DNA from: Amycolatopsis orientalis DSM 40040 = KCTC 9412
GTDB taxonomy: Bacteria > Actinomycetota > Actinomycetes > Mycobacteriales > Pseudonocardiaceae
NCBI RefSeq assembly: GCF_000478275.1
Contig: NZ_ASJB01000015.1
Location: 456,418-520,417, forward strand
Direction of reading: 5' to 3'
Length of the DNA: 64,000 nucleotides
The notes beneath the pieces are model-generated. The model was not told where the DNA came from. It did not search any database and saw only the letters and a program-made list of their open reading frames with translations. The position numbers and the translations under genes were made by a program. Below, piece after piece: positions 49,804 to 58,808 of this stretch (position 1 is the stretch's first letter; each line of letters starts with the position of its first letter).

Positions 49804-50450
49804 TCCGGGTGGTCGTCGTCGACGACGAACCGATGGTGTGCGCGCATCTGCGGACGATCCTCGGTTCCGCGGCCGACATCGAGGTAGTGGCGCAGGCCCA
49901 GGACGGCGCCGAGGCCGTCGAAGCCGTCGTCCGGCACCGGCCGCGGGTGGTGCTGATGGACCTGCGGATGCCCGGTGTCGACGGGCTGACCGCCATCGAG
50001 CGGATCGCGAAACTCCCGGAGCCGCCCGCCGTCGTCGCGCTGACGACGTTCGACGCGGACACCTACGTCCTCCGCGCGCTGCGGGCGGGCGCGGCCGGGT
50101 TCCTGGTGAAGTCGACGCCGCCGGAGGACCTCATCGGCCTGGTCCGCGTCGCCGCCGACGGGCATACGGTGCTGTCTCCCGTGGCCGCGCGGCGGCTGGT
50201 GGCGATGTCCGCCGACGGACGGCGTCGCGGCGACGACGCGCGGCGGAAGACCGAGGGGCTGACCGAGCGGGAAACCGACGTCCTCGCCTGCCTCGGCGAG
50301 GGACTGTCCAATGCGGACATCGCGGCGCGGCTGCATCTGGCCGAGGCGACGGTGAAGAGTTACGTGTCGCGGATGCTGGTCAAACTGGACTGCGCGAACC
50401 GGACCCAGGCGGGGCTGCTGGCGCACGAGGCCGGGCTGGTCAAGCGCTGA
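49800..50450 (+). CDS. LuxR/NarL-type response regulator
   Basis: A 216-residue regulator with receiver (VVVDDEPMVCAHLRTIL, acceptor Asp in VVLMDLRMPGVDG, lysine in FLVKSTPPEDL) and a C-terminal HTH (LTERETDVLACLGEGLSNADIAARLHLAEATVKSYVSRMLVKL). The GTG start overlaps the kinase stop (GTGA). Its end overlaps the converging HxlR gene by 11 bp. Confidence 0.93.
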   Translation: MIRVVVVDDEPMVCAHLRTILGSAADIEVVAQAQDGAEAVEAVVRHRPRVVLMDLRMPGVDGLTAIERIAKLPEPPAVVALTTFDADTYVLRALRAGAAGFLVKSTPPEDLIGLVRVAADGHTVLSPVAARRLVAMSADGRRRGDDARRKTEGLTERETDVLACLGEGLSNADIAARLHLAEATVKSYVSRMLVKLDCANRTQAGLLAHEAGLVKR

Positions 50451-50802
50451 GCTGGCCGTCGTAGTTCTTGCGGGCGTCGAGGACCTCGCCCATGTGCACG
50501 CGGGCCCATTTGTCGAGCATGTCGAGTGGTTCGGCCAGATTGCGGCCGAGCGCGGTCAGCTCGTACTCGACGTGCGGCGGGATCTCCGGATACGCGGTGC
50601 GGGTGAGGATGCCGTCGCGGACGAGGCTGCGCAGTGTCTGGGTGAGGACCTTCTGCGAGATGCCGCGCACGCGTTTGCCGATTTCGGTGAACCGGAGCGG
50701 GCCGTCGCCGAGCACGCCGACGATCAGCACGGTCCACTGGTCGCCGATGCGGTCGAGCAGCGCACGGGTGGGGCAGTCGGGATCGTACGGGTTTCCGAGC
50801 AC
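50440..50802 (-). CDS. HxlR-family winged-helix regulator
   Basis: A 120-residue DNA-binding protein of the HxlR type (CPTRALLDRIGDQWTVLIVGVLGDGPLRFTEIGKRVRGISQKVLTQTLRSLVRDGIL). A conserved cysteine (Cys10) near the N-terminus is at the usual sensing position. GAGGAGG lies before the GTG. The target is unknown. Confidence 0.9.
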   Translation of the reverse strand: MLGNPYDPDCPTRALLDRIGDQWTVLIVGVLGDGPLRFTEIGKRVRGISQKVLTQTLRSLVRDGILTRTAYPEIPPHVEYELTALGRNLAEPLDMLDKWARVHMGEVLDARKNYDGQLSA

Positions 50803-50837
50803 GTGACCTCCTCACTCTCCTGGGGAGAGTAACACGC

Positions 50838-51461
50838 CTAGCGAGAGGGGCTGGGCTGCATGAGCGCCTCGAACAGCAGGATGAGGTGACGGCGGCCGCG
50901 TTCCCAGCGCGCCTCGAGTTCGGCCTGGTCCCGGGTCGCCCAGCTGGCGATGAGGATGCCGCGGACGACGTCCATCGCCGTGTACACCGCGTGCAGGAAC
51001 TCCGGATGCGCCGAATGGTCCGGCAGCAGCGCCTTGCCGAACTCGACCAGGCTGCTCGTCGCGATCGGCTCGACCACCGCCATCTGCGCGCGCAGTTCCG
51101 GGTCGGTGCGCGAGGCCACCCACAGCTCGACGGTCGCCGAGAAGACCGGGCCCTGGTGCATCTCCCACATCAGCTGCAGCGCGTCGCCGACCGGGTCGGC
51201 CGACGCCTTGAGCCGGTCGATCTCCGCCATCGCGACCTCGGTGCGTTTCGCGGCGAGATGCCGGATGGCGGAGGTGACGAGGTCGGCCTTGGTCGGGAAG
51301 TGGTGCACCTGCGCGCCGCGGGTCACCCCGGCGAGATCCGCGACGCGGGTGGTCGTGGTGCCCGCGTAGCCGTACTCGACGAGGCAGTCGATCGTGGCGT
51401 CGAGCAGCCTGACGCGCATCGCGGCGCTGCGTTCCTCCTGCGTACGTCGTGGGGCTGCCAT
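50838..51461 (-). CDS. TetR-family regulator
   Basis: A 207-residue repressor with HTH at YGYAGTTTTRVADLAGVTRGAQVHHFPTKADLV (about 25-57). The C-terminal domain is helical. ATG 51461 has no ribosome site, but TAAAGT (51468-51473) is 6 nt upstream: another leaderless candidate. Adjacent to the HxlR gene on the same strand; target unknown. Confidence 0.88.
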   Translation of the reverse strand: MAAPRRTQEERSAAMRVRLLDATIDCLVEYGYAGTTTTRVADLAGVTRGAQVHHFPTKADLVTSAIRHLAAKRTEVAMAEIDRLKASADPVGDALQLMWEMHQGPVFSATVELWVASRTDPELRAQMAVVEPIATSSLVEFGKALLPDHSAHPEFLHAVYTAMDVVRGILIASWATRDQAELEARWERGRRHLILLFEALMQPSPSR

Positions 51462-51493
51462 GCGCCTACTTTATGGGGCACCCGGCGAGACCC

Positions 51494-51570
51494 CGCATTT
51501 CGTCCTCTGGATGCGGGGTCTCGCGCGCCCCAGCCCTACCCGGTGCCGCATCCAGAGGACTAAATGCGAG
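51494..51570. repeat. Family G repeat locus 4 (inverted pair)
   Basis: Units at 51495-51516 (GCATTTCGTCCTCTGGATGC) and inverted 51546-51567, separated by 29 bp. The right unit has GAGGACTAAATGC where the consensus is GAGGACGAAATGC; this change creates the TAG stop of the peptidase gene at 51560-51562. Confidence 0.85.
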
Positions 51571-53347
51571 GGGTGACGGGCACCGAGAGCGAAGTCCCGG
51601 CCAGGTCGAAGGTCACCTGGGCGCCGGGCGCGGGCAATGCCGGGTCGAACATGTCCGCGTCGGTCCCGCCCAGGACGAGCGCCAGCCGGTGCCCGGCCGG
51701 GACGACGTGGTCGAGGCTGCTCAACCGGAACGTCATCGTGTACGCCTTCCCCGGCTCCAGCGGCTCACCCCGCCACAGCGACCGGTGGTGACCGAGGTCC
51801 GCCCAGCCGGTCGCCACGATCCGGGTGTCGGTCGTGGTCAGGTCCGCGACAGTGTCGAGGAAACATCCGGTGTCCCCGGCCGTGCCCGCGCCCCAGCAGG
51901 ACCGGCTCGTCAGGTTCTTGGTGCCCAGCGCGGGGAACCGAGTGTTCCGCACGGTCGAGGGGCCGTAGTCGACCAGCACCGCCCCGAGCCGCGCGCTGGG
52001 TTTGTCGGAACGGGCGGTCACCGTCACCGTGGGGGTCCCGGCGACACGGGTGTCGGCACGCACGGCCTCATCCGCGAAGACGACGCGGTCAGGGCTGGGC
52101 TCTGCCGGGTTCTCCACCCACTGGGACGCCCCGCGCGCCGGATCTTCGGTCACCGAAACCGCGCCCGGCGAAGGGTGCTTCCCCAGCCCGCCCGCCGCCG
52201 AAGGCCACAACGTGCGCGACCGCGAGACAGGTGGCCAGCGGCGTTCGTCGGACCACCGGTCCGGGCTGTGCTCGATCCGGATCGCGGGTTCGGTCTCGAC
52301 GCCGTTGCGGACCCCGAGCAGCCACCGGTCGAACCAGCGGTGCAGCGTCCGCACGAACAGCGACCGGTCGAGGTCGAACGGGTCGACGTGCGCCGCCTGG
52401 TGCAGCCACGCCTTGCGCGGCACGCCGGCGGAGTTCAGCGCCTCCCACCACGGTCCGAACTGGATCGGGTTGACGTTGAGATCGTGGAAGCCCATCGACG
52501 CGAAAACGCTCGCGCGGACCTTCCCGGTCTTCGCGACGTAGTCGAGCCCGCGCCAGTATTCGTTGAAGTTCCCGTCCGTGCCCGCACGCCGCGCGTTGTC
52601 CTCCTCGAACGGCCGGCACAGCTTCGCGGCACGTTCGTTGTAGAAGCCCGGTCCGCCCGCCCAGCCGAAGTACGCGCCGTTCCCGTTGTGCACCTCGTAG
52701 TACGAGCTGACCCCGGCGATCGGCACGATGGTCTTCAGGCCGTCGATCCCGGACGCCGCCATCCCGATCGCCGTCGCCCCGTCCTGCGACTTCCCGATCG
52801 CGCCGACCGACCCGCTCGCCCAGTCCGCGCGGACCCGCTCCGGCCCGAACGGCGTCCGGAACGCGTTCGCGCGCCCGTTGAGCCAGTTCACGACCGCGTT
52901 GCCGGACGCGACGTCGTCGAAGCACCCGGACGAGCGGTTGGTGCCCCCGACGTCGACCAGCACGACGGCGTAGCCGCGGGGCACGAAGTAGTTGTCGTAG
53001 AAGAGCGGGAACCCCGACGGCGTGCCGTCGGGCAGATAGGTCTTGGGCTGGCGCTCGTTGCCGCGGCCGACCTTCTCGAAGTACGGGCTCACGTCCATGA
53101 TCACCGGGATCCGCGCGGGGAGTTCCGACGGCCGGATGATGTCGGCGGCGACCCGGTCGGTCAGCCCGTCACGGTCGAGATCCTGGCCGGTCTCCACCCA
53201 GGCCGTCTCCCGGACGGCCTTCTCGTAGGAGAACACCGGCTCGCTGACCCCGTCCCGAAGAACGAACGCGGGTGGTGACGCGATGGCCGGTGCGGCGGTG
53301 AACAGCAGCGCCGCCACCACGGTGACGGTCGAAGTCTTCAGCCCCAT
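51560..53347 (-). CDS. Secreted Xaa-Pro dipeptidyl-peptidase-like hydrolase (CocE/NonD family)
   Basis: A 595-residue exported serine hydrolase. A Sec signal peptide (residues 1-23, ending PAIAS) precedes the alpha/beta-hydrolase domain with DVGGTNRSSGCFD and the nucleophile motif G-K-S-Q-D-G; GFHDLNVNPIQFGPWW and WLHQAAHVDPFDLDR likely hold the acid and histidine. A C-terminal beta-jelly-roll (PDRVVFADEAVRAD to the end) is typical of PepX/CocE. It probably removes Xaa-Pro dipeptides or cleaves esters outside the cell. The last two residues and stop lie in a dispersed repeat. Confidence 0.88.
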   Translation of the reverse strand: MGLKTSTVTVVAALLFTAAPAIASPPAFVLRDGVSEPVFSYEKAVRETAWVETGQDLDRDGLTDRVAADIIRPSELPARIPVIMDVSPYFEKVGRGNERQPKTYLPDGTPSGFPLFYDNYFVPRGYAVVLVDVGGTNRSSGCFDDVASGNAVVNWLNGRANAFRTPFGPERVRADWASGSVGAIGKSQDGATAIGMAASGIDGLKTIVPIAGVSSYYEVHNGNGAYFGWAGGPGFYNERAAKLCRPFEEDNARRAGTDGNFNEYWRGLDYVAKTGKVRASVFASMGFHDLNVNPIQFGPWWEALNSAGVPRKAWLHQAAHVDPFDLDRSLFVRTLHRWFDRWLLGVRNGVETEPAIRIEHSPDRWSDERRWPPVSRSRTLWPSAAGGLGKHPSPGAVSVTEDPARGASQWVENPAEPSPDRVVFADEAVRADTRVAGTPTVTVTARSDKPSARLGAVLVDYGPSTVRNTRFPALGTKNLTSRSCWGAGTAGDTGCFLDTVADLTTTDTRIVATGWADLGHHRSLWRGEPLEPGKAYTMTFRLSSLDHVVPAGHRLALVLGGTDADMFDPALPAPGAQVTFDLAGTSLSVPVTPRI

Positions 53348-53420
53348 CGGCCGAGTATCGCTTACAAAACCCGAACATGACCCCCACATTCCCCGTATCC
53401 GCCCGCGCGACGCTCTTCCC

Positions 53421-53792
53421 ATGCTGAAACAGACCATCGCCGCCTGCCTCACCGCGGCCGGCCTCATCGCCCTCGCCCCGGCCGCTTCGGCCCAGACGAA
53501 CCCGATCACCCTGAGTCCCGAAGAGTCCCAGCAGCTCTGTACCGAATGGCTGCCCAAGCTCACCGAGCGCACCGCGAAGCTCACCGACCGCATCAACGGC
53601 GGCCCCGAGATCCGTGGTTCGGTCGCGAATCTCAAGGCCAGGGCGGAGGACCAGCGCAAGAAGGGGCACAACGACACGGCCGACAGGCTCCAGAAGCGGG
53701 CCGACAAGCGCAGCGGGCGACTTCCCGAACTCGCCGCGGCGAAGCAGAAGCTGGACGCCTTCGCTGGCGCGCACTGCAAGGCGGGCAAGTGA
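53421..53792 (+). CDS. Secreted small helical protein
   Basis: A 123-residue protein with a Sec signal (MLKQTIAACLTAAGLIALAPAASA) and a mature part made mostly of charged helices with heptad spacing. Two cysteines (near residues 40 and 119) bracket it and may pair. Start ATG 53421 gives the signal peptide. The family is found in actinobacteria without known function. Next to a small lipoprotein and a two-component system on the same strand. Confidence 0.8.
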   Translation: MLKQTIAACLTAAGLIALAPAASAQTNPITLSPEESQQLCTEWLPKLTERTAKLTDRINGGPEIRGSVANLKARAEDQRKKGHNDTADRLQKRADKRSGRLPELAAAKQKLDAFAGAHCKAGK

Positions 53793-53953
53793 AACGTCTC
53801 CTGATCACGGCGCTGGCCGCGTTCGCGCTGTTCGGCGCGGCCGCGTGCACCAACGAGAAACCGGCTTCGAGCCCGGCGCCGGGCGAACTGAGCGACGTCC
53901 AGCGCACCCTCGATTCGATCGACCAGGACATGGCCGGCGATCCGGCCCCGTGA
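53789..53953 (+). CDS. Tiny lipoprotein
   Basis: A 54-residue lipoprotein starting at GTG 53789, overlapping the upstream stop (GTGA). The signal is VKRLLITALAAFALFGAAAC with the lipobox cysteine at residue 20; the mature peptide is only about 34 residues, acidic and Pro-rich (SSPAPGELSDVQRTLDSIDQDM). It is co-translated with the secreted helical protein and probably the two-component system downstream. Function unknown. Confidence 0.75.
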   Translation: MKRLLITALAAFALFGAAACTNEKPASSPAPGELSDVQRTLDSIDQDMAGDPAP

Positions 53954-53965
53954 CAGGATCGGGCG

Positions 53966-54655
53966 GTGACGACACAACCGGGACGCGGGCTGGTACTGGT
54001 CGTCGAGGACGACCCCGCGATCGCCGAACTCGCCTCGCTGTACCTGCGGCGGGACGGGTTCGGCGTCCAGGTCGAGGCGGACGGCGGGGCGGCGCTGGCC
54101 ACGATCCGGCGGCTCCGCCCGGTCGCGATCGTGCTCGACATCGGACTGTCCGGAATGGACGGTATCGAGATCTGCCGGACGTTGCGCGCGGACGGCGACT
54201 GGACGCCGGTGCTGTTCGTCACCGCCCGCGACGACGAACTGGACCGCCTGCTGGGGCTGGAGATCGGCGCGGACGACTATCTGACGAAACCGTTCAGCCC
54301 GCGTGAGCTCTCCGCCAGGGTGCGGACGGTGCTGCGCCGCGCCGCCGGGGCCGCGCCGCCCGCCGAGACGTACGCGGCGGGAGCGGTCCGCGTCGACGTC
54401 ACCCAGCGCCGCGTCTGGGCCGCCGACACCGAAATAGCGCTGACGTCCACCGAGTTCGACCTGCTCACGCATCTGGTGCGGCGGCCCGGTCAGGTGTTCA
54501 GCCGCGAGCAGCTGCTCAGTTCCGTCTGGGGCTACGCGGCGTCGGCGGGCACGCGGACCGTCGACGTCCATATCGCCCAGCTACGCGGGAAGCTGGGCGG
54601 TCACAGTCCGATCAGGACGGTCCGCGGCATCGGCTACGCGGCGGACGCCGGATGA
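53966..54655 (+). CDS. OmpR-type response regulator
   Basis: A 229-residue regulator: receiver with acidic pair EDDPAIAE, acceptor Asp in IVLDIGLSGMDG, Lys in YLTKPFSPRE, and a C-terminal winged helix (LTSTEFDLLTHLVRRPGQVFSREQLLSSVWGY). It is followed by its kinase gene with a 4-bp overlap. GTG start with CAGGAT (53954-53959) 6 nt upstream and no ribosome site. Confidence 0.93.
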   Translation: MTTQPGRGLVLVVEDDPAIAELASLYLRRDGFGVQVEADGGAALATIRRLRPVAIVLDIGLSGMDGIEICRTLRADGDWTPVLFVTARDDELDRLLGLEIGADDYLTKPFSPRELSARVRTVLRRAAGAAPPAETYAAGAVRVDVTQRRVWAADTEIALTSTEFDLLTHLVRRPGQVFSREQLLSSVWGYAASAGTRTVDVHIAQLRGKLGGHSPIRTVRGIGYAADAG

Positions 54656-56007
54656 GGCGGACCTCGCTCGCGCTGCGGATCACCGTGGTGTGCCTGGCGA
54701 TCGCCGCGGTCGCGGTGGTGGTGGCCGGGCTGGTCGCGGCCCGGCTGATCCGCACCGCCGGGATCGACGTGCTCCGGCAATCGCTGTCGGCGCAGGCCGA
54801 CGTGGTCGCGAGCCAGCTCGACGACACCGGCATCGGCAACCGGCTCGGCGTGGGCAAGGTCGCGGAAGTCGTGCGAGGCCAGGGGATCGACGTCGTCGTG
54901 CGCCGTCCGAACGGGACACTCGACGGCGGCGGGACGGTCGCCGCGAGCGCCGCAGCCAAGGCGGGACTCACGCGCCCTGGGTCGGACACGGTGGTCGTCG
55001 ACGGACAGCAGTACCTCGTCGAGGTTCGCACGGTCGGCGCGAGAGGGGCCGCGTTCGCGCTCGTCCAGTCCACCAGGACCGGCGAGGCCCAAGGACGGCC
55101 GCTGGTGCGGAACATCGTGCTCGCCCTCGGCGCCGGGCTGGCCGTCGCCGCGATCGCGGGTCTCGTGCTGAGCCGGATGCTGTCGCGGCCACTGCGCCGG
55201 GCCGCGTCGGTGGCGAACGGGATGCGCTCCGGACGCCGTGACCTGCGCGTTCCGGTCGAAGGGCCGTCCGAGGTCGCGGACGTGGCGAAGTCGGTCAACG
55301 AACTGGCCGACGCGCTCCAGTACAGCGAGGCGCGGCAACGCGAGTTCCTGCTTTCGGTGTCGCACGAACTGCGGACCCCACTGACCGCCGTCACCGGATT
55401 CGCCGAGGCGATCGGCGACGGCGTGGCCGAGGGCGAGGACGCGCGCCGCGCGGGGCAGACCATCCATCGTGAGGCCGCGCGACTGGAACGCCTGGTCAGC
55501 GACCTGCTGGAGCTGGCGAGACTCGGCGCCGACGAGTTCCGGCTCGATCCCGCGCGGCTCGATCTCGCCGCGCTGGTCGAGGAATGCGCCGACGTCTGGC
55601 GGCTGCGCTGTACCCGGCAGGACGTCACGCTGCTGGTCGAGCGGCCGCCCGGCGAGGTCCCCGTCATCGCCGATCCGCGGCGGCTTCGCCAAGTCGTGGA
55701 CGGGCTCGCCGAGAACGCCCTGCGCGTGACCCCGGCGGGTGCCCCGATCGTGTTCTCCCTGGTCGCCGCCGAGGGCCAGGCGCGGCTGGCGGTCCGCGAC
55801 GGCGGGCCGGGCCTGGCGCCGGAGGACTACCCGGTCGCGTTCGACCGCGGTGTGCTGAACAAGCGGTACCGCGATTGCCGTCCGGTCGGTTCGGGGATCG
55901 GGCTCGCGCTGGCCCATGGCCTGGTCACGCGCATGGGCGGGACGCTGACCGCCGGTCCGGCGCCCGAGGGCGGAGCCGCGTTCACCGTCGCTTTCCGGCT
56001 AGGGTGA
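54652..56007 (+). CDS. Membrane sensor histidine kinase (HAMP, HisKA)
   Basis: A 451-residue kinase. Helix 1 (about 8-32), an extracellular sensor (33-155), helix 2 (about 158-180), HAMP (SRPLRRAASVANGMRSGRRDLRVPVEGPSEVADVAKSVNELAD), H-box LLSVSHELRTPLTAVTGFAE (His near 239), N-box ENALRV, and a GSGIGLAL G2 box. Intact and probably active on the adjacent OmpR regulator. Stimulus unknown; the co-located small secreted proteins may be targets or ligand-binding partners. Confidence 0.93.
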   Translation: MRRTSLALRITVVCLAIAAVAVVVAGLVAARLIRTAGIDVLRQSLSAQADVVASQLDDTGIGNRLGVGKVAEVVRGQGIDVVVRRPNGTLDGGGTVAASAAAKAGLTRPGSDTVVVDGQQYLVEVRTVGARGAAFALVQSTRTGEAQGRPLVRNIVLALGAGLAVAAIAGLVLSRMLSRPLRRAASVANGMRSGRRDLRVPVEGPSEVADVAKSVNELADALQYSEARQREFLLSVSHELRTPLTAVTGFAEAIGDGVAEGEDARRAGQTIHREAARLERLVSDLLELARLGADEFRLDPARLDLAALVEECADVWRLRCTRQDVTLLVERPPGEVPVIADPRRLRQVVDGLAENALRVTPAGAPIVFSLVAAEGQARLAVRDGGPGLAPEDYPVAFDRGVLNKRYRDCRPVGSGIGLALAHGLVTRMGGTLTAGPAPEGGAAFTVAFRLG

Positions 56008-56011
56008 GCAC

Positions 56012-56920
56012 GTGGAGATGTTGCACCTGCGGTATTTCGTGGCCGTCGCCGAGGAACTGAACTTCTCCCAGGCGGCCAGAAAGCTGCACATGGCCGCCTC
56101 CCCGCTGAGCCAGCGCATCAAGGACCTCGAACACGAACTCGGCCACAAACTGTTCGACCGCAGCACGCATCACGTCACGCTCACCGCGGCGGGCTCCGCG
56201 CTGCTGCCGATCGCCCGCGACGTCCTCGAACAGGTCAACGCGATTCCCTGGCGGCTGCAGGAAGCGGTGAAACCGCGGCGGAGCACCGTGTTCATCGGGA
56301 TACCCGGTGGTGTGCACCCGGCCCTGCGTGAACGGGTCAAACAACTCGAAGAACGCTGTCACGACCGGTTCGAACTCAAACGCTGGCCCGGGACGACACC
56401 CGATCTCGTCGCCGCGGTCCACGAGGGAAAGCTCGCGTTGTCGCTGGTCCGGATGCCGGTGACCGATCCCGCGCTGGAGATGATCCCGGTGCAGGTGGAG
56501 CGGCTCGGCGCGGTCGTGCCCGCCGGCCGGTTCGCCGGACGGGACACGGTGAACATCGCCGAACTGAGTGACCTGTCCTACATTCCGTCCGCGTCGGAAA
56601 GCATTCCCGCCTATTCCGACGACATGGATCGCACATTGTCGAACGCCGGAATCAAGAAAAGGCTCAAAGTCGACGGCGCCGAATATTCGGGTATCTCAGA
56701 ATTGGTGGCGAACGGATCGTCGTTCTCGATCACGATGCTCGATCCGGCCAGCCCGATGCATCTGTTCCTCGTCGACGGCGCCACCATCCTGCCGTTCGCG
56801 GATTTCCAGCCCCGGCTGGAGACCGCCCTGGTGTGGCGACGGGACCGCGCGGAGGAGGGCGACCTCGCCGACCTCGTGGACGGGGTCCGCGAGGTCTTCG
56901 CCGAACCGCTTTCGACATAA
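56012..56920 (+). CDS. LysR-family regulator
   Basis: A 302-residue LysR-type activator. The N-terminal winged helix (LRYFVAVAEELNFSQAARKLHMAASPLSQRIKDLEHELGHKLFDRS) is canonical and the effector-binding domain follows. It precedes the CoA-transferase operon on the same strand and probably controls it, though LysR regulators often sit divergently. GTG 56012 has TAGGGT at 56000-56005, 6 nt upstream, and no ribosome site. Its last third is less GC-rich than its neighbours. Confidence 0.9.
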   Translation: MEMLHLRYFVAVAEELNFSQAARKLHMAASPLSQRIKDLEHELGHKLFDRSTHHVTLTAAGSALLPIARDVLEQVNAIPWRLQEAVKPRRSTVFIGIPGGVHPALRERVKQLEERCHDRFELKRWPGTTPDLVAAVHEGKLALSLVRMPVTDPALEMIPVQVERLGAVVPAGRFAGRDTVNIAELSDLSYIPSASESIPAYSDDMDRTLSNAGIKKRLKVDGAEYSGISELVANGSSFSITMLDPASPMHLFLVDGATILPFADFQPRLETALVWRRDRAEEGDLADLVDGVREVFAEPLST

Positions 56921-56939
56921 CCCCTCAATCCGGACAAAA

Positions 56940-56970
56940 GAATGGTATGACCGCTCCGGTCATACCATTC
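56940..56970 (+). terminator. Rho-independent-type terminator after lysR
   Basis: Perfect 13-bp stem (GAATGGTATGACC with GGTCATACCATTC), 5-nt loop, followed by CGCTTTTCTT. It lies 19 bp past the LysR stop. Confidence 0.8.
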
Positions 56971-57012
56971 CGCTTTTCTTGATCATTCCCTTTATCGCTA
57001 TTCGCGCCTAAC

Positions 57013-57029
57013 TTCGGTTGTAGAGCGAA
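57013..57029. promoter_or_regulatory. Candidate LysR site before CoA-transferase gene
   Basis: TTCG (57013-57016) and CGAA (57026-57029) form a dyad with a 9-nt spacer, 20 bp before the ATG. The T-rich promoter region 56971-57049 is otherwise unremarkable. The dyad fits the loose T-N11-A scheme only approximately. Confidence 0.35.
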
Positions 57030-57049
57030 CAACGGCGAAGGGAAGCAAA

Positions 57050-58183
57050 ATGACTCAGACCGCTACCGGACCGCTGGACGGCGTTCGCGTGATCGACCTT
57101 TCGACGGTGGTCATGGGCCCGTACGCCGCGCAGATCCTCGGCGACCTCGGCGCCGACGTGATCAAGATCGAGTCCCCGGCCGACACCGTGCGGGTCGGCA
57201 AGTTCCGGACGACGCCGGGCATGACGGCGCTCAACCTGAACGTGAACCGCAACAAGCGCAGTGTCGCCCTCAACCTGAAGGACGAGGAGCAGCGCGAGCA
57301 GGCGCTCAAGCTGATCGACACCGCCGACGTGCTGATCACGAACATGCGCCCGGGTGCGCTGAGCAGGCTCGGCATGAACTACGCCGACGTCGCCGCGCGG
57401 AACCCCCGCCTCGTCTACGCCCACGCGCAGGGCTTCCGCAGCGACTCCGACCGCGCGGGCAACGCCGCCTACGACGAGACCGTGCAGGCCGCTTCCGGCC
57501 TGGTCGACGTCGCGAACCGCGCGCTGGGCAAGCCGGTCTACCTGCCGACCATCATCGGCGACAAGGTCTCCTCCCTGACCATCGCCTACACCGTCCTCGC
57601 GGCGCTGGTGCACCGCGACAAGACCGGCGAGGGCCAGCGGATCGAGATCCCGATGACCGACACGCTGATCGCGTTCAACCTCGTCGAGCACCTGGCCGGG
57701 CACTCGTTCGAGCCCGCGGAGGGCTCGACCGGTTTCGGCCCGTCGATGAACCCCGGGCACAAGGCCGTGCACACCAAGGACGGCATGGCCTGCGTGATCC
57801 CCTACAACCCGCAGAACTTCCGCGACTTCTTCCACGCCGCCGGGCGGCCGGAACTGGCCGAGGACCCGCGAGTCAACGGTGACGCGATCGACGGCGCCGA
57901 CCACGAGGCACTGGCCGAGCTGATCGCCGAATGCGCCCCGGCGCTGACCACCGAAGAGTGGACCGAGGTCTGCGCGAAGCACAGCATCCCGATGGCGCCG
58001 GTGCTGGAACTGGACACCGCGCAGGACGACGAATACGTCCGCGACGGCCACCTGCTCGACGTCGTCGAGCACCCGAGCGAGGGCTCGATCCGCACCATCG
58101 GCATCCCGGTGAAGTTCTCCCGGACCCCCGGCTCCGTCCGGCGCCTGGCTCCCCTGCCGGGTCAGGACACCGAAGCCGTCCTG
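57050..58183 (+). CDS. CaiB/BaiF-type CoA-transferase, 3' end lost
   Basis: The first 378 codons encode a family III CoA-transferase: GPLDGVRVIDLSTVVMGPYAAQILGDLGADVIKIE at the N-terminus, LNVNRNKRSVALNLKDEEQREQAL, and GFGPSMNPGHKAVHTKDG. It moves CoA between carboxylic acids. A normal protein would end within about 10-20 residues after GQDTEAVL, but the frame has no stop there. From 58184 it reads the acetoacetate-decarboxylase gene out of frame, stays open, and joins the dehydrogenase in frame at 58805, ending at 59734 (894 codons). A GAAGGGAAG ribosome site precedes the ATG. The enzyme core is intact; its C-terminal residues are replaced. Confidence 0.85.
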
Positions 58184-58193
58184 CGCCCTGCGC
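58180..58193 (+). repeat. 7-bp tandem repeat at gene-fusion junction
   Basis: CCTGCGC occurs twice in tandem exactly where CoA-transferase sequence gives way to decarboxylase sequence. Such short repeats are typical of slippage or microhomology deletions. Confidence 0.8.
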
Positions 58194-58808
58194 GCCGTCG
58201 TCCCGGAGCCCTTGGAAATCGACGAGCCGCTGGTGCGGTTCGAGGTGATGAAGATGGGCGACGTCAGCGGATACGGGCCCTACACCGAGTCCGGCCAGGC
58301 GATCCCGGTGAGCTTCGAGGGCGAGCGTGGCGAGTACCTGCACGCGATGTACCTCGACAACTTCCCGGCCACCGCCTCCGGCCGCGAGATCAGCGCCTAC
58401 CCGAAGACCATCGGTTCGCCGAAACTCTTCGCCGAGGACGGCGCGCTCGTCGGGACACTCGACTACGGCAGCCAGCGGGTCGCGACCGCGACCATGGGCT
58501 ACCAGCACCACCGGCTGGACGTCCGCGAGGCCGAAGCACAGATCACCGTGCCGACGTTCATGCTCAAGATCATCCCGGACTACGACGGTTCGCCGCGGGT
58601 CTTCGAACTGGTCCGCACCGAGATCACCGACGTGGTGGTCAAGGACGCGTGGACGGGCCCCGCACGGCTGCAACTGTTCCAGCACGTCCTGGCGCCGCTC
58701 GCCGATCTCCCCGTGCTGGAGGTCGTTTCGGCGAGCCACATCCTCACCGACCTGACGCTCGCCCCGGTCAAGCCGGTCTTCGACTACTTGAAGGGAGTAC
58801 AGTCATGA
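58185..58808 (+). pseudogene. Acetoacetate-decarboxylase-like gene lacking its 5' end
   Basis: From 58185 the frame encodes ALRAVVPEPLEIDEPLVRFE and onwards a near-complete Adc-family sequence (TESGQAIPVSF, YLHAMYLDN, ISAYPKTIGSPKLF, LVGTLDYG, VATATMGYQHH, LKIIPDYDGSPR, WTGPARLQLF). Against Clostridium Adc (244 aa) this corresponds to about residue 42 onward, so roughly 41 N-terminal residues are missing together with a start codon and ribosome site. TTG 58212 or ATG 58248 could start a shorter product. The Schiff-base lysine (YPK) is kept, but the next lysine is Thr. Its stop overlaps the dehydrogenase start (ATGA at 58805-58808). Confidence 0.82.

Noticed and set aside
53348..54571. N-terminal extension of the Xaa-Pro peptidase frame to 54571
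   Set aside because: The upstream part is antisense to the response regulator, and a proper signal peptide begins at 53347.
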